NCBI GenBank assembly: GCA_017620395.1
Contig: JAFZQJ010000035.1
Location: 1 to 64,000 of the forward strand
Length of the DNA stretch: 64,000 bases
Reading direction: 5' to 3'
From: Clostridia bacterium
Lineage (GTDB): Bacteria; Bacillota; Clostridia; Oscillospirales; RGIG8002
The position numbers were made by a program, and so were the translations under genes. Positions 19,242 through 26,834 of this stretch are shown here, in pieces (the first letter of the stretch is position 1; every line of letters begins with the position of its first letter). Below the pieces are notes generated by a model. That model was given only the letters and a program-made list of their open reading frames with translations. It ran no database searches and was not told where the DNA came from.

Positions 19242-19274
19242 ACAGCCCCTCCGGAGCGTGCTCCGAGGGGCTGT
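19242..19274. terminator. Terminator, mainly for the minus-strand DUF6873-like gene
   Basis: Stem of about 15 bp with a single bulge (arms ACAGCCCCTC and GAGGGGCTGT), 15 bases past the stop of the minus-strand gene. Confidence 0.65.
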
Positions 19275-19288
19275 CTTTATATCTGTTT

Positions 19289-19966
19289 TCACGCCTCGAT
19301 TATCCCGCCGTAGTCTGTCAGGACGCCGTCGCACAGCGGCGCGACCTCGACTCCGCGCGCGGCGGCGAAGGCGAGGATGCGTTCGCCGTCCGGATGCGTC
19401 AGCGGATCGCCGAAAAGCGCGAGCTTGCCGCCGACCGTGCCTCCGCACCCGCCTATGAAGCCGTAGGCGTACCCCTCCAGCAGTATGCCGCCGGGGGCGA
19501 TGCGGAGCGTTTCGACACCCGCTTTTTCGCAAGCGGCGGCGACGTTTTTATCCGCGGTAACGACTCCGCCCGGCAGCCGCAGCGCCGAGCAGGAGCAGTA
19601 CCCCTGTCTGCAGTCGATTATTTCCGCGCCGCGCTCGCGGTAATACGAAAGTATCGCGCCGTCGGTGTGCGCGATATTGCATATCAGCGCCCCGTTAAGC
19701 GTAAAGCAGTTATACCGCACGTCGGCGGGATAGACGGCTCCGGGATCCGCGTCTCCCGCCCGCGCGGAAACGCCTTCGGCGAGGAGCGCGGCGAGTACTT
19801 CGGGCGCGCATATCGGTCCGTCCGGCGAGGCGTGTATAAGCATATCCGGGTGCGCGGCAAGCGCCCCGGGCAGCGCCTTCGCCGCCGGGACCTTCACGAC
19901 CTTACCGGTCAGTTTTTCGAGCCGCCGGATCGCTTCCGCCGGCAGATTTCCGTTCACAATAACCAT
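19289..19966 (-). CDS. DUF6873-like (GME-fold) protein of unknown function
   Basis: A 225-residue cytosolic protein. It resembles the clostridial DUF6873 family, thought to share the guanidine-modifying (GME) fold; I recall this from family pattern, not a search. Notable segments: RYNCFTLNGALICN, HTDGAILSYYRERG, CRQGYCSCSALRLP with a Cys cluster, GGVVTADKNVA and GGCGGTVGG. The Asp/His/Cys-containing blocks repeat around a pseudo-symmetry. The ATG at 19966 was chosen; a TTG at 19984 is possible and neither has a strong ribosome site. Enzymatic role unknown. Confidence 0.7.
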   Translation of the reverse strand: MVIVNGNLPAEAIRRLEKLTGKVVKVPAAKALPGALAAHPDMLIHASPDGPICAPEVLAALLAEGVSARAGDADPGAVYPADVRYNCFTLNGALICNIAHTDGAILSYYRERGAEIIDCRQGYCSCSALRLPGGVVTADKNVAAACEKAGVETLRIAPGGILLEGYAYGFIGGCGGTVGGKLALFGDPLTHPDGERILAFAAARGVEVAPLCDGVLTDYGGIIEA

Positions 19967-20001
19967 AACAGTATCATAACACAACTTGCGCGGAAAAGAT
20001 A

Positions 20002-20030
20002 TTGCTATTTTTGATATAAGATGATATAAT
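20002..20030 (+). promoter_or_regulatory. Sigma-A promoter of maf operon
   Basis: TTGCTA, 17 nt, TATAAT, 34 bases upstream of maf. Confidence 0.8.
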
Positions 20031-20064
20031 TTATACGAGATAGAATTGCGAAAGGTGACGCCGG

Positions 20065-20631
20065 ATGAAAATCGTGCTCGCTTCCGCGTCGCCCAGACGC
20101 GTTGAACTGATAAAGCTTATCGCGCCGGAGGCGTTATGCGTCCCCGCCGATATTGAAGAAATAACCCCCGACGGTATGCCGCCGGAGGAATGCCCCGCCT
20201 ACCTCGCCGCACTGAAGGCGAAGGCGGTTGCGGCGCACTTTCCCGACGCCGCGGTCATCGGCTGCGACACCGTCGTCGTCATCGACGGCAAAGCGCTCGG
20301 CAAGCCCTGCGGCGAAGCGGACGCCGCCGCTATGCTCCGCGAGCTTTCCGGCAGGACGCACGTTGTCGTTACCGGCGTTTACGTCGCCTTCGCCGGCGGC
20401 GGATTCGGCTTCTCCGAGCGCACCGAGGTCGAGTTCCGCGCACTGCGCGAGGAAGAGATCGCCGACTACGTCGCTTCCGGCGAGCCGATGGACAAGGCGG
20501 GCGCGTACGGCATACAGGGCGCGGGTTCAACGCTCGTGCGCCGCATAAACGGAGATTTTTACAACGTGATGGGTATGCCCGTCGCGCGGCTGAAAGAGGA
20601 ACTTTTTAATGAACGTATTATTTCTCGGTGA
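20065..20631 (+). CDS. maf: Maf-family nucleoside triphosphate pyrophosphatase
   Basis: House-cleaning pyrophosphatase acting on dTTP/UTP and modified nucleotides; overexpression in bacilli affects septum formation. The 188-residue protein has the diagnostic start LASASPRRVELI, GCDTVVVIDGKALGKP with the catalytic Asp, and YVASGEPMDKAGAYGIQG. AAAGGTGA precedes the ATG. It overlaps ymdB by 23 bases, so the two are coupled. Confidence 0.95.
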   Translation: MKIVLASASPRRVELIKLIAPEALCVPADIEEITPDGMPPEECPAYLAALKAKAVAAHFPDAAVIGCDTVVVIDGKALGKPCGEADAAAMLRELSGRTHVVVTGVYVAFAGGGFGFSERTEVEFRALREEEIADYVASGEPMDKAGAYGIQGAGSTLVRRINGDFYNVMGMPVARLKEELFNERIISR

Positions 20632-21385
20632 CGTCGTCGGCAGGCCCGGCAGGGAAGCGGTCGCCGCGAAGCTGCCGGCGTTCAGGCGCTTTCAGGCGAT
20701 AGACTTCTGCATAGCGAACGGCGAGAACTCCGCCGACGGCGACGGAGTCACAGAGGCGTCCGCGGAGGCGCTTTTCTCCGCCGGAGTCGACGTCGTGACC
20801 GGCGGCAACCACTCCTTCAAGCGCCGCGAGGCGTACGATTACATCGCGGAAGCGCCCTACCTGCTGCGTCCGGCAAATATTTCACCATCCGCGCCAGGCA
20901 AGGGTCTCTGCGTTTACGATATGGGCAGATCCGCCGTCGCCGTTATCAACCTCGTCGGCGCGTCGTATATGGATCCCTGCGACAATCCGTTCCGCAAGGC
21001 GGACGAGCTGCTCGCCTCGCTTGATCCCTTCGTCAAGGCGGTCGTCGTCGATTTCCACGCGGAAACGACAGGCGAGAAGCGTGCGCTCGCGGAATATCTC
21101 GCGGGCAGGGTTTCCGCCGTTATCGGCACCCACACCCACGTTCAGACCGCGGACGAGCGCGTCCTTGAAGGCGGCACCGCCTTCATCACAGACGCGGGTA
21201 TGTGCGGGCCGACGGACTCCGTCCTCGGCGTCAAAAAGGAACTCGCGATAGAGTTTATGCTCAACAGAATGCCGACGCGCTTCGCCGTCGCTGAAGGGGA
21301 AACGGCGCTTTGCGGCGTCGTCATCCGCATCGACGAGGCGACCGGCAGGGCCGAAAGCATAGAAAGAATACAGATAACCGTCTGA
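20609..21385 (+). CDS. ymdB: YmdB-family metallophosphoesterase
   Basis: Cytosolic phosphoesterase acting on cyclic nucleotides such as 2',3'-cAMP in Bacillus, with effects on biofilm. The 258-residue protein has metal-site motifs LGDVVGRPGR, NGENSADGDG, TGGNHSFKR, DFHAETTGEKRA, GTHTHVQTAD and TDAGMCGP, all typical of the family. GAGG precedes the ATG within the end of maf. Confidence 0.94.
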   Translation: MNVLFLGDVVGRPGREAVAAKLPAFRRFQAIDFCIANGENSADGDGVTEASAEALFSAGVDVVTGGNHSFKRREAYDYIAEAPYLLRPANISPSAPGKGLCVYDMGRSAVAVINLVGASYMDPCDNPFRKADELLASLDPFVKAVVVDFHAETTGEKRALAEYLAGRVSAVIGTHTHVQTADERVLEGGTAFITDAGMCGPTDSVLGVKKELAIEFMLNRMPTRFAVAEGETALCGVVIRIDEATGRAESIERIQITV

Positions 21386-21410
21386 CGCTCCGCGTCGGAA
21401 AGAGGCAGAT

Positions 21411-21935
21411 ATGCAGAATTATTACGAAAAAATAGTCAGACGCGTCTGGCGTGCCGCGGATTACGTCCGCGTCGCGCTTATAGTCGCGGCCACGCTGATA
21501 CTTATAGCCGCGGCGATAATCTCCGCCGGACTGCTTTCGCGCTACGGGCTGAGTATGCTCGTGCCGCTCCTCTCCGTCGGCGCTGTCGTCGGCGCGTGGT
21601 ATCTCATCGGCACAATGCGGACAGAATACGAATATAACTACTTCGGCGGCGAGATCGACCTCGACGTCATAACCGCGAAAAGCCGCCGCCGCAGAGTCGC
21701 GACGGTCAACGTGCGCGATTTCGAGGCGTTCGGCAAATACTCCGAGCTGAAGAAGACGAAGCAGCAGCTGAAAAACGACTATGATAAGCGCTGGTTCATG
21801 TGCTCCGCGCCGGAGAATCCCGACTGTTACTACGCCGTTTTGCGCCACGAGCACAAGATCACGCTGCTCGTTTTCGAGCCGAGCGAGGAGATGCTCGCCG
21901 AGATGCGCGCGGTCGCGCCCAGACTTTTCAGATAG
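21411..21935 (+). CDS. Membrane protein, DUF6106-like
   Basis: A 174-residue protein with two adjacent transmembrane helices (about 22-44 and 49-68), then a cytosolic domain with EYNYFGGEIDLDVITAK and a basic patch KSRRRRV, typical of PH-like or short bacterial membrane-associated beta domains. It resembles the clostridial DUF6106 family as I recall it; no role is known. Position between ymdB and acpS suggests a shared transcript. Confidence 0.65.
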   Translation: MQNYYEKIVRRVWRAADYVRVALIVAATLILIAAAIISAGLLSRYGLSMLVPLLSVGAVVGAWYLIGTMRTEYEYNYFGGEIDLDVITAKSRRRRVATVNVRDFEAFGKYSELKKTKQQLKNDYDKRWFMCSAPENPDCYYAVLRHEHKITLLVFEPSEEMLAEMRAVAPRLFR

Positions 21936-21980
21936 TTTTTCGGAGTATACACAGAATACGCACGGTTGAAAGGAGAACGA

Positions 21981-22355
21981 ATGATGATTTACGGAATAGG
22001 AGTCGATATTGAAGAGGTCGGCAGGATAAAGGCCGTCATCAAGGGAAGAGAAAGCTTTATAGAACGCTTTTTCTCGAAAGCTGAAGGCGAATTGTTCGTC
22101 CAGAAGCGCTTCAACCCCGAGACGATCTGCGGCAATTTCTGCGCAAAAGAGGCGTTCGTCAAGGCGCTCGGCACCGGCTTCAGAGGTATTACGATGAAGG
22201 ATATCGAGGTGCTCCGCGACGAGCTCGGCAGCCCGTATTACCGTATAAGCGGTCAGCTCGGCGAAAAGCTGAAGGATAAGGGGCTGAAATGGAATCTTTC
22301 CCTCAGCCATACCGCCCAAACGGCCGTCGCTTTCTGTGTTATCGAGAAGGAATAA
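21981..22355 (+). CDS. acpS: Holo-acyl carrier protein synthase
   Basis: Transfers phosphopantetheine from CoA to acyl carrier protein (acpP is at 54180). The 124-residue product has IYGIGVDIEEVGRI with the metal Asp and NFCAKEAFVKALGTGF with the catalytic Glu/Lys. AAGGAG lies five bases before the ATG at 21981; the second ATG at 21984 is equally good. Last gene of the maf operon. Confidence 0.95.
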   Translation: MMIYGIGVDIEEVGRIKAVIKGRESFIERFFSKAEGELFVQKRFNPETICGNFCAKEAFVKALGTGFRGITMKDIEVLRDELGSPYYRISGQLGEKLKDKGLKWNLSLSHTAQTAVAFCVIEKE

Positions 22356-22415
22356 CGTCAACCCGCGCCGCGCGTTTTTGCGAAGGCGGAAAAACCCCGT
22401 AACAGTGCGCTTTCA

Positions 22416-22458
22416 CGCCGTATCGGATGATAATTGTCACCCGATACGGCGCTTTTTT
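22416..22458 (+). terminator. Terminator of the maf-acpS operon
   Basis: 11-bp perfect stem CGCCGTATCGG with CCGATACGGCG, 14-nt loop, then CTTTTTT. Confidence 0.9.
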
Positions 22459-22486
22459 GCCACGTTTTGCGCCCGTCGGAACACCG

Positions 22487-22541
22487 TATGAATACAACCT
22501 ATATGAATAATATTCATATAAATAGCGTTCATATATAGGTT
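22487..22541. repeat. Nested AT-rich inverted repeats
   Basis: A 9-bp perfect palindrome arm TATATGAAT with ATTCATATA around a 3-nt loop (22500-22520). A wider pair AACCTATATGAA (22496-22507) with TTCATATATAGGTT (22528-22541) encloses it. A further TATGAA copy is at about 22488. No gene starts here. Confidence 0.6.
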
Positions 22542-22698
22542 ATTCGGCTATATTTACGGAAAACGGCGCCGCGTTTCGCGGTATCGCACGCGTGAGCGAA
22601 AAACACTCCTTCAGAGGCGATAACAAGGTCGGAGACGCAGAAATTGATGCCTCCGCGACGCGAAAACCGCAAAAGAGCAGAAACCGCCCGAAAGCATA
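22542..22698. other. Gene-free spacer
   Basis: Part of the 393-base gap between acpS and the radical SAM gene. Beyond the terminator and inverted repeats described on either side, I see no convincing ORF, RNA or promoter. Confidence 0.5.
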
Positions 22699-22732
22699 AA
22701 GAAATCCCCGCCGATGCCGGCGGGGATTTCTT
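22699..22732 (-). terminator. Terminator of the radical SAM gene
   Basis: 14-bp perfect stem (22699-22712 with 22719-22732), 6-nt loop, T-rich on the minus strand. Confidence 0.85.
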
Positions 22733-22748
22733 ACGTTTATCGGGTTTT

Positions 22749-24293
22749 TCAGCTCGCGGCCTTCGCTTCGCCGTTTTCCTTGATTCTGTTGCGCTTGCGG
22801 CGCAGGAAGAGGTAGAGCTTGGGCATCTTGCGGATGACGAAGCGCTTGGTGCGGAGGATCGCGCGGTGGCGCAGATCGTACTGCCAGTTGAGGAACTTGC
22901 GCGGCACGAGCTTGCTGGTGAAACGATGGTCGTACATCTTCTCGAACATCTTTCCGAGCCATCTGGGGCGGTACTTCGCGCAACGCTTGTAGCGCTTGAT
23001 GTATTTGTGGAAGAAGTTGGAGGCGTAGAGCACCTCGTGCGGCGGGTAGTCCTCCTGATAGAAGGGGACCTTCATATCCGCAGGGATGACGTCAGGGAAG
23101 GAGCCGCATTTGCTCGCGATATCCGCGAGCACGGTGTGCGGGTAGGGGTAGAATATGTTGGGTATGACTTTGTCGGGATTAAGCTGAACGTTCAGCTTGA
23201 TCGTTTCAAGCGTCTTCGCGAGCGTTTCGTGCGGGAGTCCGACGATGTTGTAGGTCATCGTAGTGAAGTCGTACTTGTGGAACCACGAGAAAGCGTTGAT
23301 CATCTGCTCGTTGGTCATCATGCGCTTGCAGTACTTCATTCTGATCTCTTCGTTGCCGCTCTCGACGCCGACGTCGATCAGATAGCAGCCCGCCTTCTTC
23401 AGCGTTTCGACCGTCTTCTCGGTCATGATATCGAGGCGCAGGTTGCAGGTGAAGGGGAGGTGTATCTTCTCGGTATACATCTCCATGAAGGGGTAGAACC
23501 AGTCGTCGTACATATTGAAGATCGCGTCGCGGAAGTTGAAGAACTTTATGTTCGGGAACTTCTTGAGCAGCGTCTCCAGATAGAGCATCGCGTTCTCGGG
23601 CGAACGGAAACGCGCGTACTTTTTCTTGTTGGGGTAGACGTTGCGGAACTGCGAGTTTCCGCAGTAGGTGCAGGAGAAAAGACAGCCGCGCGACATCATG
23701 ACAAGCGCGGTGTCGAGGCGCATGCACTCGAGGTTTTTGTAGTCGAAAAGATCGAAGTCGGGCAGCGGGAGCTCGTCCAGATTCTCGAGCAGCGGACGGA
23801 CGGGATTGCGTATGATCTCGCCGTCGGGCTTCTTGAACCACAGGCTCTGGATATCGAAGTAGTCGCCGGTCTTGTATCTCTGCGCGAGCTCGAGGGCGGG
23901 GTATTCGCCTTCGCCTATGCAGACGCAGTCGACGCCGGGGACCTTAATGACCTCTTCCGGCTCGATCGTCGCGTGATAGCTGCCTATCCAGATGAAGCAG
24001 TCGGGGTCGGCCTCCTTCGCCCACTTGACGAGGTCGGAAACGTATTCGAACGCGGTCGTGCGGCAGGAGATGCCAATAAGATCGTAGTCGAATTCCTTGA
24101 GCTTTTTCTTGAAGGTTTCTTCATCGTATTCATAGACGATATGCATCAGGCTGACCTTGTGGCCGCCCTGCTTGAGCACCGCCGAGATGGAAGCGAGGCC
24201 TTCGCTCCAGTTGCCGCCGGTATTGCGCTTTTCGGAAGCGGCGCTGACGAAATCGGGGTATACGAGAAGTACTTTCGTAAGTTCGTTATCCAT
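22749..24293 (-). CDS. B12-binding-type radical SAM protein
   Basis: A 514-residue protein. The N-terminal half (about 5-150) is a Rossmann-like cobalamin-binding-type domain, but the DxHxxG cobalamin motif is not seen. The radical SAM domain follows, with the 4Fe-4S cysteines in SRGCLFSCTYCGN (CxxxCxxC, about 205-213) and VESGNEEIRMKYCKR downstream. The C-terminus is very basic, with RRKRNRIK near the end, perhaps for nucleic acid or membrane contact. Such enzymes do methyl transfer or other radical chemistry; substrate unknown. Monocistronic with a consensus promoter. The ATG at 24293 follows CGGAGG. Confidence 0.85.
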   Translation of the reverse strand: MDNELTKVLLVYPDFVSAASEKRNTGGNWSEGLASISAVLKQGGHKVSLMHIVYEYDEETFKKKLKEFDYDLIGISCRTTAFEYVSDLVKWAKEADPDCFIWIGSYHATIEPEEVIKVPGVDCVCIGEGEYPALELAQRYKTGDYFDIQSLWFKKPDGEIIRNPVRPLLENLDELPLPDFDLFDYKNLECMRLDTALVMMSRGCLFSCTYCGNSQFRNVYPNKKKYARFRSPENAMLYLETLLKKFPNIKFFNFRDAIFNMYDDWFYPFMEMYTEKIHLPFTCNLRLDIMTEKTVETLKKAGCYLIDVGVESGNEEIRMKYCKRMMTNEQMINAFSWFHKYDFTTMTYNIVGLPHETLAKTLETIKLNVQLNPDKVIPNIFYPYPHTVLADIASKCGSFPDVIPADMKVPFYQEDYPPHEVLYASNFFHKYIKRYKRCAKYRPRWLGKMFEKMYDHRFTSKLVPRKFLNWQYDLRHRAILRTKRFVIRKMPKLYLFLRRKRNRIKENGEAKAAS

Positions 24294-24325
24294 TATTTGC
24301 CTCCGGGTAGTATTCATACGCAACC

Positions 24326-24354
24326 ATTATATACCTTATCCGGCGGAATGTCAA
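24326..24354 (-). promoter_or_regulatory. Consensus sigma-A promoter of the radical SAM gene
   Basis: Minus strand TTGACA, 17 nt, TATAAT: a perfect match to both boxes. Confidence 0.9.
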
Positions 24355-24364
24355 TTAAATAAGA

Positions 24365-24402
24365 CAAAAAAAGAAGACGAAAAACGCGGGTTTTCCGTCT
24401 TC
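24365..24402 (-). terminator. Terminator of the HlyD-permease pair
   Basis: Stem GAAGACG...AAAAC with GTTTTC...GTCTTC and seven T on the minus strand. Confidence 0.85.
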
Positions 24403-24409
24403 CGCAAAT

Positions 24410-25570
24410 TTACCTCCGCAGCGTTTCGGCGGGCCGCAGCCGCGCCGCCTTCAGCGCGGGGTAGACTCCGAAGACTACCCCCGTACCGCAGGAAAGCAGC
24501 AACCCTGCGAACACGACCCCGGCGGATATATGAAGCGACGCGCCGGTCGCCAGCTTCAGAACGAGCGCCGCGGAAAAAGCCAGCGCGACTCCGGCCGCGC
24601 CGCCGAGCGCGGAGATGACGGCGGACTCGGTAAGAAATTCGGCGGCAATGTGCTTTGTTCGCGCTCCGAGCGCCTTCTTGATCCCGATCTCGCGCCCGCG
24701 CTCGCTGACCGAAACGAGCATGAGCGTCATTATCATAAGTCCCGCGACGATCAGAGAAATACCGCCGATCCCGCTGACGACCGCGGTAACGGCGTCGATT
24801 ATGCGCGAATACTTCGCGCGTTCGCGGTCGATGTCGGTGACGGAATAGGCGCCGTTATCCCCTGCGGCGGTATTCAGCTTTTTCAGCACGGAGGCCGCGA
24901 CCGCTTCCGCGCGTTCCGCTTCGACGTCGACGCTTATACGGTCAAAGCCGCCGACTCCGGCGATATCGCTCAGCGTTGTGTAGGGCAGATGCGCGAAGGC
25001 GGGGAAGTTTTGCCCGGTAAGCGTTGCGATCGTACCGGTGCCCGCTTCCGCCACTCCCACTATCTTCAACGGAATATCTTTCCCGTTTATCCGCAGAACG
25101 AGCTCGTTTCCGCAGACGTTTTCGCGGCCGAAGGCCTGCGCAGCCGCGTCCGCAGAAAGCACGCAGACCCGCGCCCGCTCGCGCACCTCCTTTTCGGTGA
25201 AAGCTCTGCCGTGGAGCACGTTCAGTTTTGTAACGCGGCAGACGTTGCCGCCTGCGCCGATAAGCACGGTGTTGAGGTCCGTGTTCCGCAGGCGGGAATA
25301 GGCGTAGCGGATGATTATCGGAGTCGCGCCGTCCGCGACTGAACGCACCTTCGCGAGCTGTGTTTCTGTCAGCGGGTACTTTTCGCTTTCGACCGAAAGA
25401 CCGCTGATGCCGAGGCTGTCGATCTCACCGAGTATGATGTCTTTTCCGGTCATGCCGACGGAAACGACCGTTATGACCGAAAAAACCCCGATGGCTATGC
25501 CGATGACCGCGAGCGCGGTGCGTAGCTTCTTGCGTTTGAGATTTCTGACGTATGCGCTTATCTTATCCAT
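24410..25570 (-). CDS. MacB/FtsX-type ABC transporter permease
   Basis: A 386-residue membrane protein of the MacB_PCD plus FtsX architecture. One N-terminal helix (about 17-38, LRTALAVIGIAIGVFSVITV), a large extracellular domain (about 40-260), then three helices near 275, 325 and 360. The cytosolic segment RGREIGIKKALGAR is the coupling helix. It follows the adaptor gene with a 14-base gap. A partner ATPase is expected between them in yknXYZ-like sets but is absent. Start at 25570 by family consensus; the ribosome site is weak. Confidence 0.9.
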   Translation of the reverse strand: MDKISAYVRNLKRKKLRTALAVIGIAIGVFSVITVVSVGMTGKDIILGEIDSLGISGLSVESEKYPLTETQLAKVRSVADGATPIIIRYAYSRLRNTDLNTVLIGAGGNVCRVTKLNVLHGRAFTEKEVRERARVCVLSADAAAQAFGRENVCGNELVLRINGKDIPLKIVGVAEAGTGTIATLTGQNFPAFAHLPYTTLSDIAGVGGFDRISVDVEAERAEAVAASVLKKLNTAAGDNGAYSVTDIDRERAKYSRIIDAVTAVVSGIGGISLIVAGLMIMTLMLVSVSERGREIGIKKALGARTKHIAAEFLTESAVISALGGAAGVALAFSAALVLKLATGASLHISAGVVFAGLLLSCGTGVVFGVYPALKAARLRPAETLRR

Positions 25571-25584
25571 TTTTACAAACCGTT

Positions 25585-26634
25585 TCAGTTGATGCTTCTT
25601 ATCCTGACCTGACCGCCGGCGCGGAGCGTTCCGTCGGCTTCGGAGACGACGAGACATCCGGATTCAATTCCGCTGACCTCTACGCAGTCGTCGAGTTCCG
25701 CGCCGGTGACGACCCCGCGGCGGTAGGCGCGGCTGCCGAGCAGCATCCAGACGAACCTGCCGTCTTCGTCTTCGTTAAGCGCGGACCACGGTACCGTCAG
25801 GGCTCCGGCCTTGCGTGAGACGACGATTTTCATATCGGCGGTGTAGCCCGCCTTCAAAGCCTCGTCGGGGAAGTCGATTTCCGCTACGCATTCCACAGTG
25901 GAGCGCCCGCCGGAAACACTTTTCGCCACCGGCGAGATTTCCTTAAGCGTCGCCGTATATTCGCCTTCGAAGGCGTCGCCTGTTACGACGCAGTTAAGCC
26001 CTTCCGAAAGAGACGAGGCGAAGCTTTCGGGAAGCTCGCAGCGCACGAAAAGCGCTGAGGCGTCGCATATGCGCAGCAGGGGTGAGGAGCCGTCCGCGTA
26101 CGCGCCGTTTTCGATCGCGAGGTTAGCGACGACTCCGTCGGCGGAAGCGGTGACTATGTCGGGGATAAGCACGAGCAGCTCGCTCGTCGCGCCGTTTGCG
26201 CTTCCGCCCGCGGATTCGTCGGAGAAGGAGGAGAACATGTTTCCGATCGCGTTTGTGAAGTAATCGGCTATAAGCCCGTCAAGCAGCTTCGAGACCTGTT
26301 CGCCGTCTTCGCGGGAGTTGCTTTCGGCGGCCTCCCAGAGCGAAACCGTCGCGGCCTTGTCGACGGAGAAGAGCGGATCGCCCGCCCTGACGCGCTGTCC
26401 GTTTTTAACGTAGACCTCGTCCACGGTCAGTCCGGCGGCGGTGTAAAGATCCTTTGCGTACCGCGGCTCGATGGTTCCGGTGCATTCCACGGTGTCCTCT
26501 ATCGTTCTGCCCGTAACGCGCTTCGCGATAACGGTCGGCAGCGTGGAACGCACTACCGTCGGCGCCGCGGCGGCGGCTCCGATGAAAAGCGCCGTAAGCA
26601 GCAGAGTTATGATGTATTTTCTCGCTTTCTTCAT
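25585..26634 (-). CDS. HlyD/MacA-like periplasmic adaptor (membrane fusion) protein
   Basis: A 349-residue protein with a signal anchor (about 6-27), a lipoyl/beta-barrel half around ECTGTIEPRYAKDLYTAAG and VKNGQRVRAGDPLFSVD, a helical hairpin near 95-150, and a C-terminal barrel with PWSALNEDEDGRFVWML and VVSEADGTLRAGGQVR. In monoderms these adaptors act outside the membrane with MacB-like permeases (yknX type). Preferred start ATG 26634 after GGGTGAG; a GTG at 26643 is possible. Confidence 0.85.
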   Translation of the reverse strand: MKKARKYIITLLLTALFIGAAAAAPTVVRSTLPTVIAKRVTGRTIEDTVECTGTIEPRYAKDLYTAAGLTVDEVYVKNGQRVRAGDPLFSVDKAATVSLWEAAESNSREDGEQVSKLLDGLIADYFTNAIGNMFSSFSDESAGGSANGATSELLVLIPDIVTASADGVVANLAIENGAYADGSSPLLRICDASALFVRCELPESFASSLSEGLNCVVTGDAFEGEYTATLKEISPVAKSVSGGRSTVECVAEIDFPDEALKAGYTADMKIVVSRKAGALTVPWSALNEDEDGRFVWMLLGSRAYRRGVVTGAELDDCVEVSGIESGCLVVSEADGTLRAGGQVRIRSIN

Positions 26635-26734
26635 TTTTCTCACCCGTTTCTATTTTGCCGTGACTGCGCGTAAATATACCGAAGCGCAGCGATGGGAAAT
26701 CGCAAAAAAACACGGATTATCACTTAATTTACCG

Positions 26735-26762
26735 TTGACATTTCGCGCGCGTTCATTATAAT
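26735..26762 (+). promoter_or_regulatory. Sigma-A promoter of the dockerin phosphoesterase gene
   Basis: TTGACA, 16 nt, TATAAT. A 5' leader of about 65 bases follows. Confidence 0.85.
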
Positions 26763-26834
26763 GAATATATGGAGTGTTATCACTTACGGTGGGGGATTGT
26801 TCCCGCGCCGAATCTCCGAAAGGAAGGTATGATT

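Noticed and set aside
22540-22983. Minus-strand frame of 147 codons below the radical SAM gene
   Set aside because: It crosses the terminator and reads the radical SAM gene's C-terminus in the wrong frame.
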